A stretch of DNA of 64,000 nucleotides from Oceanobacillus_B kapialis (GCF_042685265.1 NZ_JBHUMX010000045.1), one strand, 5' to 3'. Positions 8,989 to 17,336 are shown, counted from the first letter of the stretch. Notes: generated by a model not told the origin, from the sequence alone. Program-made: numbers and translations.

Positions 8989-9016
8989 AAGTACCTCATT
9001 TGAGGTGCTTTTTTTA
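8989..9016 (+). terminator. Terminator of the murE-like gene
   Basis: Ten-base-pair hairpin AAGTACCTCA / TGAGGTGCTT with a 2-base loop and a run of T. Confidence 0.85.
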
Positions 9017-9110
9017 TTATCTTTAAGAGGACAGACACAAAACGATTTAATCTACATAAAATTGAATTATAGGCATTAGCCCAGCCGGCACTTTTAGGAG
9101 GTGGATATAC

Positions 9111-9815
9111 TTGTCCGGAATATTAAGCGTTCTTGCTCTTCTCATAAAAGAAGCCCTCTTCTTTGTTTCCTATGTAAAAAACCATGCATTCCCTCAACCA
9201 CTCCCCCCAGAAGATGAAATTAAATATTTAAAGGAAATGAAAGAAGGAAGTGAGACGGCCCGTAACAAACTCATCGAGCATAATTTACGCTTAGTGGCAC
9301 ACATTGTAAAAAAGTTTGAGAACACCGGTGAGGATGTAGAGGATTTGATTTCCATAGGCACCATTGGTCTAATCAAAGGTGTAGAGAGTTTTTCTGTCGA
9401 TAAAGGCACAAAACTCGCGACATATGCTGCCCGTTGTATAGAGAACGAAATCTTAATGCATTTGCGTGCATTAAAGAAGGTTAAAAAAGATGTTTCTCTC
9501 CATGACCCTATTGGGCAGGATAAGGAGGGCAATGAAATCAGCTTAATCGATATTCTAGAAGCTGAAAACGATAACATTATCGAATACATCCAATTAAATA
9601 TGGAAATTGCCAAGATGCAAGAATACTTTACGATTTTAGATAAACGAGAAAAGGAAGTTATTATATACCGTTATGGTTTAAATGATCATAAGGAAATGAC
9701 ACAAAGAGAAATTGCCAAGATGCTCGATATCTCTAGAAGCTATGTTTCAAGAATTGAAAAGCGTGCTTTAATGAAGGTTTTTCATGAGTATTACAGAAAA
9801 GAGAGAAGAGGTTAA
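9111..9815 (+). CDS. sigK: Sporulation sigma factor SigK precursor (pro-sigma K), uninterrupted
   Basis: 234-residue sigma-70 family factor for late mother-cell transcription. The first 20 or so residues form the hydrophobic pro-sequence (LIKEALFFVSYVKN) that SpoIVFB removes in the family. Region 2 (RLVAHIVKKFEN, LISIGTIGLIKG, ATYAARCIENEILMHLR) and region 4 helix-turn-helix (TQREIAKMLDISRSYVSRIE) are intact. The coding sequence is continuous, with no skin-type element at the mid-gene site. Start is TTG with AGGAGGTG upstream. A CATAAAAT sequence at 9055-9062 resembles a SigE -10 element, but I could not find a convincing -35. Confidence 0.96.
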   Translation: MSGILSVLALLIKEALFFVSYVKNHAFPQPLPPEDEIKYLKEMKEGSETARNKLIEHNLRLVAHIVKKFENTGEDVEDLISIGTIGLIKGVESFSVDKGTKLATYAARCIENEILMHLRALKKVKKDVSLHDPIGQDKEGNEISLIDILEAENDNIIEYIQLNMEIAKMQEYFTILDKREKEVIIYRYGLNDHKEMTQREIAKMLDISRSYVSRIEKRALMKVFHEYYRKERRG

Positions 9816-9847
9816 ACGATACAGAGAGCTTATAGGCTAAAACAAAT

Positions 9848-9890
9848 AAATGAGCGCTGATTTTAAAATCAACGCTCATTTTCTATTTTT
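9848..9890. terminator. Bidirectional terminator between sigK and yrhC
   Basis: Inverted repeat of about 17 bases (AAATGAGCG..TGATTTT / AAAATCA..CGCTCATTT) followed by T-rich sequence on the plus strand and preceded by an A-rich stretch for the opposite direction. It serves convergent sigK (+) and yrhC (-). Confidence 0.85.
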
Positions 9891-10098
9891 TCTTTATATT
9901 TAACTGTTTAACCGCTAAAACGATACCTGTTACGATGCCACCGAGTGATAAGACGAATAAAATATCCCCATGTGCAGAGGGTTTCAAATACGTATTAATG
10001 ATGGCACCCATATATAGATAACTGCTTAAGATTAATAAAACAGCAATAAACCTTCGATAATCTTTCATTTTTAATTCTAATTTCTTTTGTTTATCCAA
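9883..10098 (-). CDS. yrhC: YrhC family small membrane protein
   Basis: 71-residue protein with two hydrophobic helices (about residues 18-36 and 45-62) and a Lys-rich tail; function unknown. The arrangement after mtnN and the pattern KMKDYRRF near the start fit YrhC of Bacillus. I placed the start at a TTG that has GAGGAGGGG 6-10 bases upstream; longer in-frame reading extends into the ribosome-binding site and looks wrong. In B. subtilis, yrhC ends the mtnN-mccA-mccB operon; here mccA and mccB are missing. Confidence 0.75.
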   Translation of the reverse strand: MDKQKKLELKMKDYRRFIAVLLILSSYLYMGAIINTYLKPSAHGDILFVLSLGGIVTGIVLAVKQLNIKKK

Positions 10099-10167
10099 TA
10101 CGTCCCCTCCTCTATACGCATGATAACATAAAATATACATGCATCTAGAAGGTAAATATTGGACATG

Positions 10168-10857
10168 CTACATGCTTTTAACCATTGACATAATAAGGTT
10201 GGCCGCGTTCTTCGCTGCTTTTTCAAGAAATTGATCAAAAGAAACTGATGATTCTTTTCCTGCAATGTCTGATAGCGCCCGAATCACCACGAAAGGTTTG
10301 TCATAATGATGGCAAATCTGAGCGATGGCTGCCGCTTCCATTTCTGCGGCAATCATATCAGGAAATTTTTCTCTTACAAAAGATACTCGCTCTGGATCCT
10401 GCATAAACGAATCACCTGTCGCAATAATCCCTTCCTGATAGTTCAGTTCCATCTCTTTTACAGCGTTGATAGTCTTTAAAACAAGGGCTGTATCAGCATC
10501 GTACATTGCCGGCATGCCAGGAACCTGACCGTAAGCATAGTTAAAAGCAGTTACATCAACATCATGGTGAACTACTTGTGTGGAGATCACAACATCACCT
10601 ACTTCCAAGTTCTCAGCAAATCCTCCAGCAGACCCAGTGTTAATAACATGTGTAGGGGTATACCTCTCATGCATAATCGTGGTCGCCATCGCTGCATTTA
10701 CTTTGCCAATCCCTGATTGAAGGATGACCACTTCTTTTTCGTTTAACTGCCCTTTTACAAACCTGCATCCGGCAATGTTTTCTTCTTGTTGATCTGTTAC
10801 GTTTTCTAGAAGTAAGGCTACTTCTTCGTCCATTGCGCCTATAATACCTATTGTCAT
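10168..10857 (-). CDS. mtnN: 5'-methylthioadenosine/S-adenosylhomocysteine nucleosidase
   Basis: 229 residues, the usual length. It cleaves adenine from methylthioadenosine and S-adenosylhomocysteine in SAM recycling. Visible family features are the N-terminal IGIIGAMDEEV with catalytic Glu near residue 12, the TGSAGGF segment, AAEMEAAAIAQ (ribose-binding Glu near 171-175) and the catalytic Asp in SDIAG near 195. GGAGG precedes the ATG. It follows yrrS and precedes yrhC on the same strand, so they may form one unit. Confidence 0.96.
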   Translation of the reverse strand: MTIGIIGAMDEEVALLLENVTDQQEENIAGCRFVKGQLNEKEVVILQSGIGKVNAAMATTIMHERYTPTHVINTGSAGGFAENLEVGDVVISTQVVHHDVDVTAFNYAYGQVPGMPAMYDADTALVLKTINAVKEMELNYQEGIIATGDSFMQDPERVSFVREKFPDMIAAEMEAAAIAQICHHYDKPFVVIRALSDIAGKESSVSFDQFLEKAAKNAANLIMSMVKSM

Positions 10858-10881
10858 GATTATGCCTCCGATTTATGCGAA

Positions 10882-11574
10882 TTATCTGTTAACCTGTACT
10901 TCATTTAATACTTCTACCTTGGTTGGCTGCCAACCTTCATTTTCAACCCAGGATAGATAGACACGGTAAATTTCTGTTTGCGCCTCATTAGAAACTGTAG
11001 CTTCCACCTTTTGGTCACCGCCATTACCAACCCAATGCGTTGTCATAGTGTCGGCGTCAAGCCCTGTAGCTACTTCCACTGCGCGGGAAATTTCCTGCCT
11101 ATCCTGAGAGCCATCGTCATAATTGGTAGTATGCGGGCCTTCTTGTTCTGTACCAATTGGTTCCCAATTTCCAGTATATGCTTCACTTACATTTTCCCCG
11201 GTAGGTTCAACCTGTTCCGTTTGAACATCATCAGATGACTGACTTTCGTTCTCTTCAGTGTCGGTATTTGTTTCTTCTTGATTGTTCTCATCGGTTCCCT
11301 GTTCTTCTGAATCATTGGAACTGCTGTCATTCGAATCGGTATTCTGTTCATCCGATTCTGTTGTCTCATTATTATCTGTTTCATTTGTAGAATTATTTTC
11401 TTCTGTGGTTTGCTGTGTCTCTGATGCTTCTTCATCTCCACCACCAAAGATCCAAATACCAAGCAATACGACAACAAGAAGAGAACCAGCTATCATTAGA
11501 ACTGAAATAGATTTTGTATTTTTTCTTCTTTTTTCAAATTTATCAACCCTAGAATGTCTATCGAAGTCGTTCAT
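10882..11574 (-). CDS. yrrS: YrrS family membrane-anchored protein (DUF1510)
   Basis: 230 residues with a short basic cytoplasmic tail, one membrane helix (about 23-44), then about 80 residues of very acidic low-complexity Glu/Asn/Ser/Thr sequence. The C-terminal DUF1510 domain follows (from about 135; NWEPIGTEQEGPH...). In B. subtilis, yrrS is next to pbpI and thought to work at the cell envelope; no penicillin-binding protein is adjacent here. The function is not defined. The acidic linker would suit an extracellular position and perhaps a salt-rich habitat, which is inference. Confidence 0.85.
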   Translation of the reverse strand: MNDFDRHSRVDKFEKRRKNTKSISVLMIAGSLLVVVLLGIWIFGGGDEEASETQQTTEENNSTNETDNNETTESDEQNTDSNDSSSNDSEEQGTDENNQEETNTDTEENESQSSDDVQTEQVEPTGENVSEAYTGNWEPIGTEQEGPHTTNYDDGSQDRQEISRAVEVATGLDADTMTTHWVGNGGDQKVEATVSNEAQTEIYRVYLSWVENEGWQPTKVEVLNEVQVNR

Positions 11575-11606
11575 GTGTTTCCCTCCCTATGTTTATTCTA
11601 CTATAT

Positions 11607-11637
11607 TATCATATTTTCAATATAGAATAATATGATA
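11607..11637. repeat. AT-rich inverted repeat between yrrS and the small Gly-tailed gene
   Basis: Perfect 9-base arms TATCATATT / AATATGATA with a 13-base loop in a 76-bp gap. It could be a weak terminator for the upstream gene or part of the yrrS promoter; there is no clear T run. Confidence 0.4.
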
Positions 11638-11650
11638 GGGATATTACAAA

Positions 11651-11917
11651 TTATTCACCACCACCGCCACCGTCGCCAGATCCTCCGCCAACAGGGCGAA
11701 TTGGCCCGAGGGTTAAGCCAATTATCACAAGAAAAACTACTATCACTATTATGGTAGATACGGTAACCCCAGAGGCCATGTCGTCAACTACTCCAATGCT
11801 TACTAGAAATTCTCCTAGTGCTTTGATCAACCATAATACTGCGCCGAACACTGCCTCTTTAATCATGGTAAATGCTGAACCTAACCATTCTAATACACCA
11901 TCGAACATTTCAGCCAT
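11651..11917 (-). CDS. Small membrane protein with Gly-rich acidic tail, unknown function
   Basis: 88 residues. An amphipathic or hydrophobic N-terminal half (WLGSAFTMIKEAVFGAVLWL) is followed by a clear membrane helix at about 50-70. The protein ends in a tail made of Gly with a few Ser, Asp and Glu (GGGSGDGGGGGE). I do not recognise the family. A GAGAGGGG site precedes the ATG. It lies on the same strand as the EssB-like/kinase genes but beyond their terminator, so it probably has its own promoter. Its position at the edge of the Tad/kinase block suggests, but does not show, a link. Confidence 0.7.
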   Translation of the reverse strand: MAEMFDGVLEWLGSAFTMIKEAVFGAVLWLIKALGEFLVSIGVVDDMASGVTVSTIIVIVVFLVIIGLTLGPIRPVGGGSGDGGGGGE

Positions 11918-12091
11918 AGCTTACTTTCCCCTCTCCAAACAAATATTTACATAACCAGTATACAACTCAATATTTGCTGATAATTAATTCCTTTAACTCT
12001 TTACTAACACATTGAATTTTCGTTATTCAACAATTTTAAAGTAATGCGTACTTCTTCTTACGCTCCAAACCAGCAAACGGTTCTAAAAATA

Positions 12092-12132
12092 GAAAAAATA
12101 CTGGATAGATTTATAATACTATTCAGCATTTT
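12092..12132 (-). terminator. Terminator of the FHA-PP2C-kinase-EssB-like operon
   Basis: Read on the minus strand: 12-base arms with one mismatch and one G-T pair (AATGCTGAATAG / CTATCCAGTATT), then a T run. It lies 25 bases after the EssB-like stop. Confidence 0.75.
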
Positions 12133-12156
12133 TTCTGTTTCATTACAAAGATCTAT

Positions 12157-13557
12157 CTAATTTTTCAACTGTTCAATTTCCTCATTTAATTTATCCAATC
12201 TCTCTTCTCTTTCTTCCTTGTCCAAATCCTCATTATCTTCAATTTTTTTCTTCTCTATCTGTAAGCTTCCGATCTGGATTTGTTTGTTTTTAAGCTCTTT
12301 TCCTAACTTCATTGCTTGTTTATTGTTCTCAAGTTCAATGTGGCTGTTTGCTGCTAAAAGTTTTGCATGTTTATTATCAGGTATTTGTTTATAAAGGTCT
12401 AATACTGCTTTATAGTCTTTATTTAGCCATGCTTGTTCAATTAATACCTCAGGTGTGTTGGAGGATAAAGAAAGAATGGCCTCTCTTGCATTTTCATTAT
12501 CAAATTCCGCTAGCTTTTCGACTACTTCAGGATGATAAGACTCATCTATCGAAGCAGCTTTTGTAAGACTATCTACCGTATTTAACGTAATATATTGTCT
12601 CACTAATGTTTGCTCATCACTTTTTTCAAGAGTTTTTACTTTTTCAAAGTTCGCGATTGCTGCTTCTGTATTACCAGCAGTTGCTTCTTGGTATCCTTTT
12701 AGAATTAGTTGGCTTTCATCTAACTCCTTTTGCAGTTCTTGATTTTCTTCCGTTAAAACTTGTTCCTTTTCACCTTGCTCCGTCTCAAATGCACTTGCTG
12801 ATTCCGTCATCGGAACTACCTTGATGAGATATAGTCCAATTATGCCGATTAAAACCCCAATCAGGACACCTGACATTGTAGATAATTTTACCTTTTTAGA
12901 TTGCGTTTTTTTCTCGGTGACTTGGTTAGTTGTTGGCTGTTTCGGTTTAGTTGGAGTAGATGCTACCGCATTGCTCTTCTTGTCAAAAAGCTTACGCAAT
13001 TGTTCGACAGACCTTGCTGTAAAAATGGATTGTAAAAACGGATCATTTCCTAACAAGGAATTTTGCTTATCTTCGACTAGTTCAGCAAAACTATGGTTGC
13101 TATAAAGAGATAATAAGAGTGGCTTCAAATCATGTAACAAGCCTTGATCAGAAAATTCTTCGGGTGGCAGAACTGAACGTATACCTCTGTGTGCAAAATT
13201 TACGTCGCCTTGGTTATTTACATAAATGTTGGCAGGGTGGAGAAACGTACTAAATTGTGTACCAACAAGGTCTTCTATTTGCAAAAGACTATCTACCATT
13301 TTTCTCTTTTGCTGATCATTCATCGTTTCTATGTTTGGAAGTGAAACGTATCCCGGCTTTTTCTTATAAAAGATGGTTACTACGTCTTCTTTCACTTGAT
13401 AATGTTGACATGAAAAGAACAATGTTTTCTCTCTCTTTAATTCTTCGAGCTGTTCTGGATCTATAAGGTTCGTCTCTGTTTTAGGAATTTCATATTTAAC
13501 CAAACCTTCGCTTTCCATAATACGCCCATATGGTAATTCAAAATGCTCGCTCATCAT
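12157..13557 (-). CDS. EssB/YukC-like membrane pseudokinase
   Basis: 466 residues. The N-terminal part (1-195) resembles the EssB/YukC pseudokinase of type VII secretion: the HPANIYVNNQG segment and RGIRSVLPPEEF.DQGLLHDLKPLLL follow the YukC pattern of an NIxxD-like strand, then SLPP, then an LLxELK helix. No VAIK lysine, HRD or DFG motif is present. A Lys/Thr-rich linker is followed by one membrane helix (about 230-250), then a long charged helical C-terminal half (260-466) with TPR-like spacing. In EssB proteins this order gives a cytoplasmic pseudokinase and an extracytoplasmic helical domain. It begins 9 bases after the kinase gene. No other type VII secretion gene is present. Confidence 0.75.
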   Translation of the reverse strand: MMSEHFELPYGRIMESEGLVKYEIPKTETNLIDPEQLEELKREKTLFFSCQHYQVKEDVVTIFYKKKPGYVSLPNIETMNDQQKRKMVDSLLQIEDLVGTQFSTFLHPANIYVNNQGDVNFAHRGIRSVLPPEEFSDQGLLHDLKPLLLSLYSNHSFAELVEDKQNSLLGNDPFLQSIFTARSVEQLRKLFDKKSNAVASTPTKPKQPTTNQVTEKKTQSKKVKLSTMSGVLIGVLIGIIGLYLIKVVPMTESASAFETEQGEKEQVLTEENQELQKELDESQLILKGYQEATAGNTEAAIANFEKVKTLEKSDEQTLVRQYITLNTVDSLTKAASIDESYHPEVVEKLAEFDNENAREAILSLSSNTPEVLIEQAWLNKDYKAVLDLYKQIPDNKHAKLLAANSHIELENNKQAMKLGKELKNKQIQIGSLQIEKKKIEDNEDLDKEEREERLDKLNEEIEQLKN

Positions 13558-13566
13558 TTCGCCTCC

Positions 13567-14502
13567 TTACAATACAAAGAATAAAAGAATTGTTGCAATA
13601 ATTAATAATGAACCCGTAACAAAAGGAAACCACTTCTTACTAGATGTCTTCTCCTCTTGCTGGCTTGACCATTCTTCACCCGCTTTTAATAATTGTGCCT
13701 TTGCTTCCATAACATCCTGTATCCGGTCTTCTGGATTTAATTGGACAAGCTGATCAATGCACCGTGCAAGACTTTTGAGGATATTCGGATTAAGTGATTT
13801 AATTGGCTGCTGTGAGACATAAACATATTTTCCATCTGATAATAAGTAATACAGCAATGCTCCAAGTGAAAATAAGTCTGTGCGATGATCTGTTTGTCGT
13901 TTTTCAAATTGCTCAGGTGCTGCAAAGCCAACTGTACCGATTTGGACTGTATCCTTCATTTGTTTTTCTTGATATTTCCTGGAAATCCCAAAATCGATCA
14001 GCTTAATTTGGCCACTCTTTTTCATTAGAATATTTCCAGGTTTTATATCGCGATAGATTATTGGTTGTGGTGTCCTGGTATGTAAGTAATAGAGCACGTC
14101 ACATAGCTGTACCCCAATATCCAGAATACGATCAAGCTCTAGTTTATTCGTTTCATCCGCCAGATAATCTGCTAATGATTCACCTTCTATATACTCTAAA
14201 ACAAGGTAGAAATAATCGTCATTTTGAAAAAAATCAGCAACTTGTGGCAACGTTGGATGGTCTAGTTCACTAAGTAACTTGGTCTCATCCACAAGTTTTC
14301 TTGAAAGTTTACTAGACATATTGGAAACTTTTACAGCCCACTCCCTGTCTGTATTGTTGATTTCCTGTATGCGGTATACTTCAGACATGCCACCAGTTGC
14401 GATATGTTCCAATACCTTGTATTTATCACGTAAAATATCACCTGGTTTTATAAAAATGTTATGTTTACTCATTTCGTTAACACCCCATGGCTCATCCTTC
14501 AT
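13567..14502 (-). CDS. Hanks-type Ser/Thr protein kinase with one C-terminal membrane helix
   Basis: 311 residues. Kinase motifs are complete: Gly-rich loop (IATGGMSEVY, 34-43), VAIK-like Lys58 (AVKV), the helix-C Glu73, catalytic loop YRDIKPGN (150-157, with Tyr in place of His), DFG 170-172, and the APE of the activation segment at 195-197. The C-terminus is one hydrophobic helix (about 291-311) with nothing beyond it, so PASTA domains are absent, unlike PrkC. The kinase would be tail-anchored. The ATG overlaps the PP2C stop (ATGA). An internal ATG at 14472 with GGGGTG upstream is an alternative start ten residues later. Substrates are unknown; the neighbouring FHA protein is a candidate partner. 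Confidence 0.92.
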   Translation of the reverse strand: MKDEPWGVNEMSKHNIFIKPGDILRDKYKVLEHIATGGMSEVYRIQEINNTDREWAVKVSNMSSKLSRKLVDETKLLSELDHPTLPQVADFFQNDDYFYLVLEYIEGESLADYLADETNKLELDRILDIGVQLCDVLYYLHTRTPQPIIYRDIKPGNILMKKSGQIKLIDFGISRKYQEKQMKDTVQIGTVGFAAPEQFEKRQTDHRTDLFSLGALLYYLLSDGKYVYVSQQPIKSLNPNILKSLARCIDQLVQLNPEDRIQDVMEAKAQLLKAGEEWSSQQEEKTSSKKWFPFVTGSLLIIATILLFFVL

Positions 14503-15431
14503 TTCATTCCTAACAGGGATAACAGCTTATGCTTGCCTTTTGTTTCCGGATTCTCCACATATAAATTCCGAATGAGCATGAGTGTAATATTGTCTTCTGC
14601 TTTTGAAAAGTTACAAAAGTTGATTAAGTACTCACACATCATTTGTAAATTCGTATACTCTTTTTCTAAATTTATCAGCATTGTTAAGATTTCTTCATTG
14701 GAAAACAGGGAATGGAAACCGTCAGAACATACTAGGAACATATCACTCGATTGGTAGTCACCTATCTGTATCTGTGGGTTTACCTCATCCTCTATACCTA
14801 AACATTGGGTTAACACATTTCGCTTTGGATGGTTTCTGGCATCCTCTTCAGATAAAATGCCGTCTGTTACTTGCCGCTCCACCCATGAATGATCTTCCGT
14901 TAATTTAACTAATTCAGGATTTGACTCCAAGATTTCCGTGCTTTGTTCTTGAAGAATACTAGCAAGATCCTGTTGATCCGCTTGATGGAAATATTGCTGT
15001 AATCCGTAATTCCATCCTCGCATTTGATAAATTCTGCTGTCTCCTACGTGGATGACAACATATTTTCCTTTGTACATAATGAGTAAAGATAAAGTAGTAC
15101 CCATTTTCTTTCTAGTATGCAAGCTTGTTGCCTTGATAGATGCGTTAATCTGCTTCATAGTGGACGCCCCTTCTCGGGCAATCCGCTCCATGATATCTCG
15201 CTTCTTTAACAATTTAAGAATGCGCTTATCCCACCATTTTTCAAAGAATGAGATGGCTAATTTACTGGCAGTGTCTCCAACTTCATAGCCACCCATCCCA
15301 TCAGCTACAGCAAACATAGCAATTTCATTTCCTTCACTGTCTTCTGCCTGACGGTGGAGATAGGAATCTTCATTTGTATTTTTTCTTGTCCCTTGGTGTG
15401 AGGCTTTACCTGTCTGCCATTTTTTACTCAC
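14499..15431 (-). CDS. PP2C-family Ser/Thr phosphatase
   Basis: 310 residues from the GTG at 15431; an ATG at 15446 would add five residues but lacks a ribosome-binding site, whereas GGAG sits 9 bases before the GTG. Metal-binding motifs of PP2C are present: RKNTNEDS (first Asp), VADGMGG, VGDSRIY, CSDGFHSL and EDNITLML. It has no membrane segment. It overlaps the stop codon of the FHA gene and the start of the kinase gene by four bases each, so writer, eraser and reader of phospho-Thr are translationally coupled. It probably reverses the action of the adjacent kinase. Confidence 0.93.
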   Translation of the reverse strand: MSKKWQTGKASHQGTRKNTNEDSYLHRQAEDSEGNEIAMFAVADGMGGYEVGDTASKLAISFFEKWWDKRILKLLKKRDIMERIAREGASTMKQINASIKATSLHTRKKMGTTLSLLIMYKGKYVVIHVGDSRIYQMRGWNYGLQQYFHQADQQDLASILQEQSTEILESNPELVKLTEDHSWVERQVTDGILSEEDARNHPKRNVLTQCLGIEDEVNPQIQIGDYQSSDMFLVCSDGFHSLFSNEEILTMLINLEKEYTNLQMMCEYLINFCNFSKAEDNITLMLIRNLYVENPETKGKHKLLSLLGMK

Positions 15432-17002
15432 GAAGCATGGCTCCATTTAAACGTATACGTGGCTTTACCAAGGATAATTTCATCATTTTCTTGTAGTGCA
15501 TACACCTTATAAGGGACCATTGCATTTCCATTTAGCTTAGAACCGTTTTTAGAACCTAAATCTTTTATGCCGTATGATGTGGAGTCAATTTGAATGATTT
15601 CTGCATGGAGACGAGACACGCCAGTCGCATCCTCTGCATAACTTACAGAATCTGCATTTCTACCAATAAGAAAATTATTACGATTAAGCTTAATTGTTTC
15701 CTCCGGTCCATCAGGAGTTTTTTTGATTAATAATGCTGTGACGTTTGACGTACTAGTAGATGATACAGCTGAAAGGTTAGCTTCATCTTCAAGTAAGACA
15801 GTATCATCAGATGGGTTGGTCAGTAATGTCGTATCCATTGTCGTAGCCGCAGCTAGCTGCTGATTAGCAAATACCGGTTGTTGCGTTGGGATCTGCTGGT
15901 TAAACATTTCTGCTTGTGGTTGATGATAAGCTTGGGCTTGTTGTGGAACAGCCGGTTGTGGTTGCGGTTGAGACTTTATAGGTTCAGCCTGTACCTGCTT
16001 CCCTGCTCCATTTTGTTGTTTAACCGGAACAGAAACTCCTGTTTCAATTGGCTTCACTCCAGGGCGCCAATATTTAACGAGTACGACTACTGCAATTACT
16101 ACGACACCAGACAATCCAACACTTACACCAAGCATTGCTGGTGTCGTAATGGAATCGTATAACTTCCATATAAGGGCTAAAGCTAATAATGTTCCAGAAA
16201 ACATGTATACTTTTTCACGAGACGTTAATTTTGGTAGCTTTTTCTTTTTCTTAACTTGGGTAGTTGTTGCAGTTGATTGTTGTGGCTGTTTGGTATTTAC
16301 ATTATTTGTTGTATTACTCTGAGCTTGCTGATTTGGTGCTACATGTTGGTTACTATTCAGATTTGATCCATCAAAGGAGGAATAACCAGGGGTCTGTCTT
16401 GTATAATTTACATTTGAACGTAATGAAATTAATTCAAGCAACAGCTTTTTTAACCCATTTATACTAAACCCATCATTTTTTATATAATTTAAGATGCTCT
16501 TAAATTCATTTCCTTGCAAGCCTTCTACTTCTCCTGCGATATCCGTTAATAGCTTCTTCATATCTTCCGTAACATTCGTTTCTTTGTTTAATGTTTTTAC
16601 AGGTAAATAGACAAGATAAATGTCACCTGGGTTTGTTCCAATATAAATATGATCTTGTTTTAAAATAAATTTTTCCTGGTCTAGCATATAGGAAGTACAG
16701 CCCTCTAATGTTGAAATAATAGAAAGAAATACTTGATAATAATCATTCATAGTTGCATTCTTCTTCTGAAAATAGGATGCCAGCTTACTTTTTGATGTAA
16801 GGTCGTAAAACAGCTTTGTTTTTAAGTCCATATTTTCTACTGAAAGGGAAAGCAAATGTGGTATCGAATTTGACTGAATCATCTTCAATTGAACCTCATT
16901 TAAATCTCCCGAAGTAATATTCTTACCATTTTGTTCTGTGAAAACAATTGCTTGACCGTTATGATTTGAGTAATCATATTGAAGCCCATAAATTTCACCC
17001 AT
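15428..17002 (-). CDS. FHA-domain membrane protein (DUF6382-like N-terminus)
   Basis: 524 residues. The N-terminal 200 residues form a domain I associate with DUF6382 proteins of Bacillota. Then follow a Gln/Asn/Thr-rich linker, two adjacent membrane helices (about 268-312), a second Gln/Pro-rich linker (about 325-390) and a C-terminal FHA domain. The FHA residues that bind phospho-Thr are visible: the GRN after LI, the SRLHAE segment, and the SKNGSKLNG loop. The ATG has a GGAGGG site. It is the first gene of the FHA-PP2C-kinase-EssB-like operon and lies just after the Tad operon on the same strand. I take it as the phospho-Thr reader of the module. Confidence 0.85.
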   Translation of the reverse strand: MGEIYGLQYDYSNHNGQAIVFTEQNGKNITSGDLNEVQLKMIQSNSIPHLLSLSVENMDLKTKLFYDLTSKSKLASYFQKKNATMNDYYQVFLSIISTLEGCTSYMLDQEKFILKQDHIYIGTNPGDIYLVYLPVKTLNKETNVTEDMKKLLTDIAGEVEGLQGNEFKSILNYIKNDGFSINGLKKLLLELISLRSNVNYTRQTPGYSSFDGSNLNSNQHVAPNQQAQSNTTNNVNTKQPQQSTATTTQVKKKKKLPKLTSREKVYMFSGTLLALALIWKLYDSITTPAMLGVSVGLSGVVVIAVVVLVKYWRPGVKPIETGVSVPVKQQNGAGKQVQAEPIKSQPQPQPAVPQQAQAYHQPQAEMFNQQIPTQQPVFANQQLAAATTMDTTLLTNPSDDTVLLEDEANLSAVSSTSTSNVTALLIKKTPDGPEETIKLNRNNFLIGRNADSVSYAEDATGVSRLHAEIIQIDSTSYGIKDLGSKNGSKLNGNAMVPYKVYALQENDEIILGKATYTFKWSHAS

Positions 17003-17336
17003 TCTTTTCCCTCCTGGCTTATCGAATAAATCTTTATGAGATTGGTTTATCCTTAAGTATATTTTTCACAGCGGTACGTTAATATCCTTTACTAACATCT
17101 TATAATCTGTATCCTTTATACTTTGAACCCAAAAAAGCTTGCCACTATTATAAGAATGATAGTACAAATATTATAATGATAGCTACAACGGTTGCTTCTT
17201 CATCGACTATACATGTTAAAACAATTAATTTGGCCAATGAATTGATAACCAGAAAAAACCGCCAAGATAAATTCCTTTATTTTTGAAAGGTGTTTGACAA
17301 GAAATCTATTATCCCTGTCATAATAGTGCTGCGATA
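17003..17336. other. Intergenic region between the Tad and signalling operons
   Basis: 334 bp with no gene I can support. It holds two copies of a short motif, TATTATAAGAATGATAG (17146-17162) and TATTATAATGATAG (17169-17182), whose shared ATGATAG ends are 20 bases apart, about two helical turns. I could not assign a promoter for the FHA gene with confidence, and I see no clear terminator after the prepilin peptidase gene. Confidence 0.4.

Noticed and set aside
10077..10265. Extra minus-strand frame between mtnN and yrhC
   Set aside because: It is an out-of-frame reading that overlaps both genes and has no ribosome-binding site.
11282..11635. Ser-rich frame opposite yrrS
   Set aside because: It is the complement of the acidic low-complexity region of yrrS, which gives an artificial open frame.
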